Assembly: GCA_002448975.1 (NCBI GenBank)
Contig: DKBO01000041.1
Span: 2,232 to 11,224 of the forward strand
DNA: 8,993 bases
Source of the DNA: Nitrospiraceae bacterium UBA6898
GTDB taxonomy: Bacteria; Nitrospirota; Thermodesulfovibrionia; Thermodesulfovibrionales; UBA6898
Reading direction: 5' to 3'
The notes under the pieces are model-generated. The model was not told where the DNA came from. It worked only from the letters and a program-made list of their open reading frames with translations, and made no database searches. Shown here piece by piece: positions 6,282 through 8,993 of the stretch. A program made the translations under genes and the position numbers. How positions within the stretch are numbered: position 1 is the first letter of the stretch; the number at the start of each line of letters is the position of its first letter.

Positions 6282-6959
6282 TTAGTGGCTGCTATTTTTG
6301 GTATCCCATAGTTTATCTATAGGGATAAACATCTTTTTCCTCTTTTCATCGTATCGATACCATCGTATTCGATGATCTCTAACATTTACATCTTTTATGT
6401 CGGTCCACGGGGTAGGAGCAAGTTCATAGCCGTAATCTCGCCCACTTGATCCTTTACCAAGAGGAACGAAGCTTACAAATGTTTTATACTCCCATAATAG
6501 TTTAATTGGGCCACATTCAATGCAACCATTACCAGGTTGGTAAATAAAGGGGCGAAATGGACCACGAAGTGGCAATAATGAAGCTGTTCGCTCCTCCTTT
6601 CGGAAGCTTCCATCAGCAATTATCGAAGCACCATCTTTTTTGTAATAGCTTTCATACGTAGCATATGTCTTCATCGAAGCTTCTCTCGCAGAATCGGCCG
6701 TAATGCCGCCTTGGCGTATTTCAGAGTCAAACCTACCCAACGTCTCTTTATCTACTTCATCCCAAGCGCGAATAAACTTCACGGCACAGTATTGATTATC
6801 TTTATGGATCAACAAAATTGTATTAAGAGGCATTTCTACCCCGCTGAAGTAAATTACTACTGCCGTCTCGGGTTTCATTTCATATTGCTCTGCAGAAATA
6901 TCTTTTATTGAGTTGAACATTGCGATCATAATGAATATTATGAAAAGCGATTTCCCCAT
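6282..6959 (-). CDS. Exported protein, putative immunity to the adjacent RHS toxin
   Basis: The 225-residue product starts with a likely Sec signal peptide (MGKSLFIIFIMIAMFNSIKDISA, cleavage before Glu24). The mature part is a soluble domain of mixed charge without a family I recognise. It contains a CxxC ('NGCIECG', about residues 143-149), another Cys near position 59 and a Trp/Tyr-rich C-terminus ('HRIRWYRYDEKRKKMFIP'). The ATG lies one base after the stop of the RHS/toxin frame, so the two are translationally coupled. In polymorphic toxin systems the gene directly after the toxin tip is the cognate immunity gene, and export to the periplasm would suit a toxin delivered there. The function is inferred from position only. 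The region is AT-rich compared with the gsp genes, typical of swapped toxin/immunity cassettes. Confidence 0.65.
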   Translation of the reverse strand: MGKSLFIIFIMIAMFNSIKDISAEQYEMKPETAVVIYFSGVEMPLNTILLIHKDNQYCAVKFIRAWDEVDKETLGRFDSEIRQGGITADSAREASMKTYATYESYYKKDGASIIADGSFRKEERTASLLPLRGPFRPFIYQPGNGCIECGPIKLLWEYKTFVSFVPLGKGSSGRDYGYELAPTPWTDIKDVNVRDHRIRWYRYDEKRKKMFIPIDKLWDTKNSSH

Positions 6960-6960
6960 A

Positions 6961-7698
6961 TTACCAGCCCAACTCTAAGTTACGAACACTTCTGATCTTT
7001 GGAATTATCACGCTGTGGAATGATCCTCCTGGAAGCAGATCGTGCTTATAAATATGCTGCGCATAATCCAATGTTGTAGCATTAGGATCAGGAAAATAGG
7101 AACCACCATGTGAGACAACATCTCTCCAAATGTGAATAGCGTTGCCCATTCCTTGAGTAGTACCTGATCGCCACTGATCATTAGCCATAATTAGTGAATT
7201 GTTTATTGCGTCCTGTGTCGATACACGCATACTGTTTGTCGTTGCATGGCATCGGGGGACTTTCTTGTTCTCATCAAAATCCGGCATCATCGTTGCCCAG
7301 CCTAATTTAAGACTGTCCCCTATCCACATTCCCATTATCATACCCACTCGAAATCCGTCAAAAAAGTGATACCGGAATGCGGCCTTTCCATTTGGATCAA
7401 TCGCATTCACCGGATTATTTCCTACCATCCGGTACACATTCATATCCGCACGTTCCCCCAACGGGTCCCTTGTAGACCACTTACCTGAGCAGGAGTCGTA
7501 GAAGCGGTAGCCGTAGTAGTACTGGCCCGTACCGTACTGTGCTTCCCTTGTCGAGAAGGTATAGGGCTGGTCGAGGGTTCCAGACTTTTTCATCAACTTC
7601 CCGAAGGGGTCATAGGCGTATGAGGCAACGACAGCCTGCGTGTTGTCGATCAGTGCGCTGACATTGCCCTTGCCATCGTTGTGTATGCACATAGTCAA
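6961..7698 (-). CDS. Orphan RHS C-terminus with putative metal-dependent toxin domain
   Basis: This 245-residue frame begins inside an RHS protein; the TTG at 7698 or the ATG at 7692 are the only nearby starts. Residues 5-100 are RHS core: 'IHNDGKGNVSALID', 'YAYDPFGKL', 'YYYGYRFYDSCSGKWSTRDPLG' and 'NVYRMVGNNPVNAIDPNG'. The core ends in DPNG (101-104), lacking the Leu of the usual DPxGL. The tip (about 105-245) has D140/D142 followed by 'CHATTN' (H151), 'GNAIHIWRDVVSHGG' (H189-x3-D193-x3-H197) and 'HIYKHD' (H215, H219, D220). This order resembles the zinc ligands of phospholipase C / S1-P1-type helical hydrolases and parallels the toxin encoded at 8993-8421. The function is inferred. The 5' RHS body is missing, so the piece may be a silent tip donor or may be expressed alone. 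It is followed one base later by its presumed immunity gene. Confidence 0.72.
   Translation of the reverse strand: MTMCIHNDGKGNVSALIDNTQAVVASYAYDPFGKLMKKSGTLDQPYTFSTREAQYGTGQYYYGYRFYDSCSGKWSTRDPLGERADMNVYRMVGNNPVNAIDPNGKAAFRYHFFDGFRVGMIMGMWIGDSLKLGWATMMPDFDENKKVPRCHATTNSMRVSTQDAINNSLIMANDQWRSGTTQGMGNAIHIWRDVVSHGGSYFPDPNATTLDYAQHIYKHDLLPGGSFHSVIIPKIRSVRNLELGW
7457..7491 (-). repeat. RHS core repeat shared with the right-hand RHS gene
   Basis: Bases 7457-7491 match 8959-8993 at 30 of 35 positions, and the match runs into the window edge. Both encode the RHS core segment S-G-K-W-(S/T)-T-R-D-P-L-G-E. The two RHS genes diverge completely after the core, as expected for a conserved shell with exchangeable tips. 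The shared core gives a substrate for homologous recombination between modules. Confidence 0.8.
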
Positions 7699-7790
7699 TG
7701 GTAGTCGTATCTCCCTAAATGACCTTCTTCACCTGACCGTCATTGCGATAGTGCGGATATACATCTGTGTAATCTTCTTTTCATGTTCAA
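7699..7790 (-). pseudogene. Broken RHS 5' stub joining leader to the orphan tip
   Basis: From the ATG at 7784 the frame reads MKRRLHRCISALSQ and then stops at TGA 7742-7740. The first eleven codons still align with the signal-peptide start of the other leader copy (AAGAGAAGATT... versus AAAAGAAGATT...). In another frame the next bases read 'YRNDGQVKKVI', an RHS repeat strand, stop at TAG, and continue 'GDTTTIDYVH'. A final frame change leads into 'IHNDGKGNV', the start of the orphan RHS C-terminus. The usual RHS body of many hundred codons is thus missing between leader and tip, with at least one stop and one frameshift at the junction. Confidence 0.6.
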
Positions 7791-7892
7791 TTCACCCCTC
7801 CTCTATATCAGAGCCTTATCGTACTATTTCTCGAATCTTACCCATTACTGCGTTGACTTCACCGTCAAATGTTAATAGTCGAGCCTGACCCC
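7771..7892 (-). repeat. Leader repeat copy B (upstream of orphan RHS tip)
   Basis: This copy partners 6141-6261. On the minus strand it begins GGGGGTCAGGCTCGACTATT and contains the same TAAGATTCGAGAAAT block. It ends with the same GGAGGGGTGAATTGAACAT ribosome-binding/start block, here followed by a proper ATG. It has one base more than copy A. It lies directly after an immunity gene, as copy A does, so each copy marks the start of a toxin module. Confidence 0.8.
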
Positions 7893-7935
7893 CGCGTGAC
7901 CCGCCTTTGTATCTCTCATCCCCCTATAGAAAAGT

Positions 7936-7946
7936 AGCCTGCCCCC
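7936..7946 (-). repeat. Third GGGG-CAGGCT motif in the intermodule spacer
   Basis: GGGGGCAGGCT (minus strand) followed by ACTTTTCTATAGGGGG lies 43 bases upstream of the GGGGGTCAGGCT that opens leader copy B (7893-7882). A third relative, GGGGTCAGACT, opens copy A (6261-6251). From memory, similar 'GGGG-CAGGCT' and 'GGGGTCAGGCTTGA' strings recur beside Y1/REP-associated tyrosine transposase genes and in RHS-rich intergenic DNA. None of those genes is in this window. Confidence 0.4.
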
Positions 7947-7965
7947 TTTTTCTTCCTCCCAGACT

Positions 7966-8424
7966 CTAATTGGTTTTAGTACGTTCATTATTGACTTCCG
8001 TTGTATCGATAATCACCTTGCCTGACTCCAGTCCTTTACCGGCATAGAACTGCTTCCCCACTTTTTCATTTACCCTGATTGATACATACTCACTTGAAAA
8101 GTAACCTGCATGTATGCCCAATTGTTGATTCTGCTTAATTGCGCCGCGTATTAGATCTATGATGCTTGTCTTAATTTCTCTTTTTGGTAATATTACTCTA
8201 CCTTCAGAATCTGTCTTGAGTAACACACCTCGATGTTCGTCTAAAGAATACTGATCCCAATTCTGTCGAATCAGGGCATCTACTATTGGGCGACCTTGTT
8301 TGTCAAGAAATTGCAATCTTCGTTCAGGGGCAATCACAAAATTAAATGGCGCGAAAAATACAGCAACTAACGTACTGAATACGAGCAACCAAGTTAGAAG
8401 TTTATGATTCTGATACAATTTCAT
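7966..8424 (-). CDS. Membrane-anchored putative immunity protein to the PLC-like RHS toxin
   Basis: The 152-residue product has an N-terminal membrane anchor or uncleaved signal (about residues 10-31, 'LLTWLLVFSTLVAVFFAPFNFVI') with a Lys-containing start, so the remainder faces the periplasm. Residues ~37-76 ('LQFLDKQGRPIVDALIRQN' ... 'KTDSEGRVILPKRE') have the G-x-P-I-x-x-A ... T-D-x-x-G-R pattern of CarboxypepD-regulatory-like / transthyretin-type beta-sandwich domains. The ATG overlaps the toxin stop in the sequence ATGA, and AAGGAG lies five bases upstream, so translation is coupled to the toxin. Position and topology make it the likely cognate immunity protein guarding the envelope. No immunity family with this fold is known to me, so the role is inferred. 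Confidence 0.68.
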   Translation of the reverse strand: MKLYQNHKLLTWLLVFSTLVAVFFAPFNFVIAPERRLQFLDKQGRPIVDALIRQNWDQYSLDEHRGVLLKTDSEGRVILPKREIKTSIIDLIRGAIKQNQQLGIHAGYFSSEYVSIRVNEKVGKQFYAGKGLESGKVIIDTTEVNNERTKTN

Positions 8425-8993
8425 TTAGCTCCTTCTGCTCCGAAAGCGTTTATCATTCTATTAACAGTTGTATCGATATAGGCATTCGGCTCAATCTCTC
8501 TTTTGCCGTGAAGTAAGAGAAATAACAAAGGATATGATCTAAACCATGGTTGAAAATTATCATGGGGTGGCGCAGTCGAATCCATTATAGGGTGCAGCGC
8601 CATGCCTAATTCTTTATATGCTGATTGTTTATTGTCCTTGGCTAAATCGCATCTATATTTATTCATGTGGTCATTTATAAAATTATTCATTAGCCTCTCA
8701 GCTTCTTCGCGTGTCTGCTGCTTGCTGCCATTTGTCATATGGTGTAGAAAAGCGTATTTTTGATCTTGAAATTTATCAACATAAGCGCTCCCCTCTTTCA
8801 TAGCTGCAACATATTCTGGTTCTAAGGCGGACAAATGTCTGTATACAAAGGCATCTATGATTTTATTATGTCCTGGGGTAAGCCAAAGTCCCAATGGGTC
8901 TGCAAAGTTCACGGCATTGTCCCCCACAAAACCATACAGATTCAACCCTCCAGCCTCTCCCAACGGGTCCCTCGTCGTCCATTTGCCTGAGCA
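8421..8993 (-). CDS. RHS protein C-terminus with zinc phospholipase C-like toxin tip (5' end outside window)
   Basis: The frame is open to the window edge and gives 190 residues. Residues 1-36 are the end of the RHS core: 'CSGKWTTRDPLGE', 'NLYGFVGDNAVNFADPLGL', the DPxGL motif at which RHS shells cut off their toxin. The tip (residues 37-190) begins W-L-T-P-G-H. Numbering the tip from that Trp as 1, it has H6, 'GSAYVDKF' (D37), 'FLHHMTN' (H48/H49), 'GMALHPIMDSTAPPH' (H98-x3-D102-x5-H108) and 'HGKRE' (H126-x3-E130). In Bacillus cereus phospholipase C the zinc ligands are Trp1, His14, Asp55, His69, His118-x3-Asp122-x5-His128 and His142-x3-Glu146, so every ligand class is present in order. In P1 nuclease the pair is Trp1/His6, the same spacing as here. 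A phospholipase is favoured by HxxxE, a nuclease is possible. The domain stops soon after the last ligand, shorter than secreted PLC. It overlaps its immunity gene by four bases. Confidence 0.82.
   Translation of the reverse strand, partial: CSGKWTTRDPLGEAGGLNLYGFVGDNAVNFADPLGLWLTPGHNKIIDAFVYRHLSALEPEYVAAMKEGSAYVDKFQDQKYAFLHHMTNGSKQQTREEAERLMNNFINDHMNKYRCDLAKDNKQSAYKELGMALHPIMDSTAPPHDNFQPWFRSYPLLFLLLHGKREIEPNAYIDTTVNRMINAFGAEGAK

Noticed and set aside
7640..7888. Plus-strand frame across the leader copy B and RHS junction
   Set aside because: It is antisense to the leader and RHS core and has low complexity. The equivalent plus frame at leader A differs, so it is a shadow.
1..8993. CRISPR array, tRNA or rRNA genes
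   Set aside because: No regularly spaced repeats, cloverleaf-like segments or rRNA-like conserved stretches were seen. The only direct repeats are the two leaders and the RHS core.

Overview
The window looks like a chromosomal segment of a Gram-negative bacterium. Evidence for two membranes is a GspA/ExeA-like ATPase with a peptidoglycan-binding tail, followed directly by a GspB-like protein. Gene style (GC-rich core genes, a small conserved membrane protein, a geranylgeranyl-reductase-family flavoprotein, many small dispersed repeats) resembles Nitrospirota or delta-proteobacterial lineages. That placement is inference; no marker gene is present.

Layout. 1-498: no convincing gene; a repeat hairpin cut by the left edge, a MITE-like long inverted repeat (68-218), and a short minus-strand open frame. 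499-948: a small membrane protein of unknown function closed by a strong rho-independent terminator. 1081-3460: gspA-gspB, one nucleotide apart. 3461-3687: spacer with a 12-pair hairpin. 3688-4362: a CDF-fold membrane protein whose usual His/Asp metal site is replaced by two cysteines. 4363-4734: gene-free spacer with one inverted repeat. 4735-5892: FAD-dependent geranylgeranyl-reductase-family enzyme.

5867-8993, minus strand: an accessory island of RHS (rearrangement hotspot) polymorphic-toxin modules. Read 5' to 3' on the minus strand it contains: the end of an RHS protein with a phospholipase-C-like C-terminal toxin (8993-8421, cut by the window); its overlapping membrane-anchored partner (8424-7966); a 122-bp leader repeat (7892-7771); a broken RHS 5' stub (7790-7699); an orphan RHS C-terminus with a second putative metal-dependent toxin (7698-6961); its signal-peptide-bearing partner (6959-6282); a second copy of the leader (6261-6141); and an RHS signal-peptide stub (6160-5867) that runs into the flavoprotein gene.

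The most interesting point is the right-hand toxin. Directly after the RHS DPLGL cleavage motif it begins Trp-x3-Gly-His and then carries Asp, His, HxxxDx5H and HxxxE. This is the full set of zinc ligands expected for the Bacillus cereus phospholipase C / P1 nuclease fold, in which the free N-terminal Trp itself binds zinc. RHS autoproteolysis may therefore create the N-terminus that completes the metal site. Both candidate immunity proteins carry export or anchor signals, and the conserved leader encodes a Sec signal peptide, so the conflict appears to be played out in the periplasm or at membranes.
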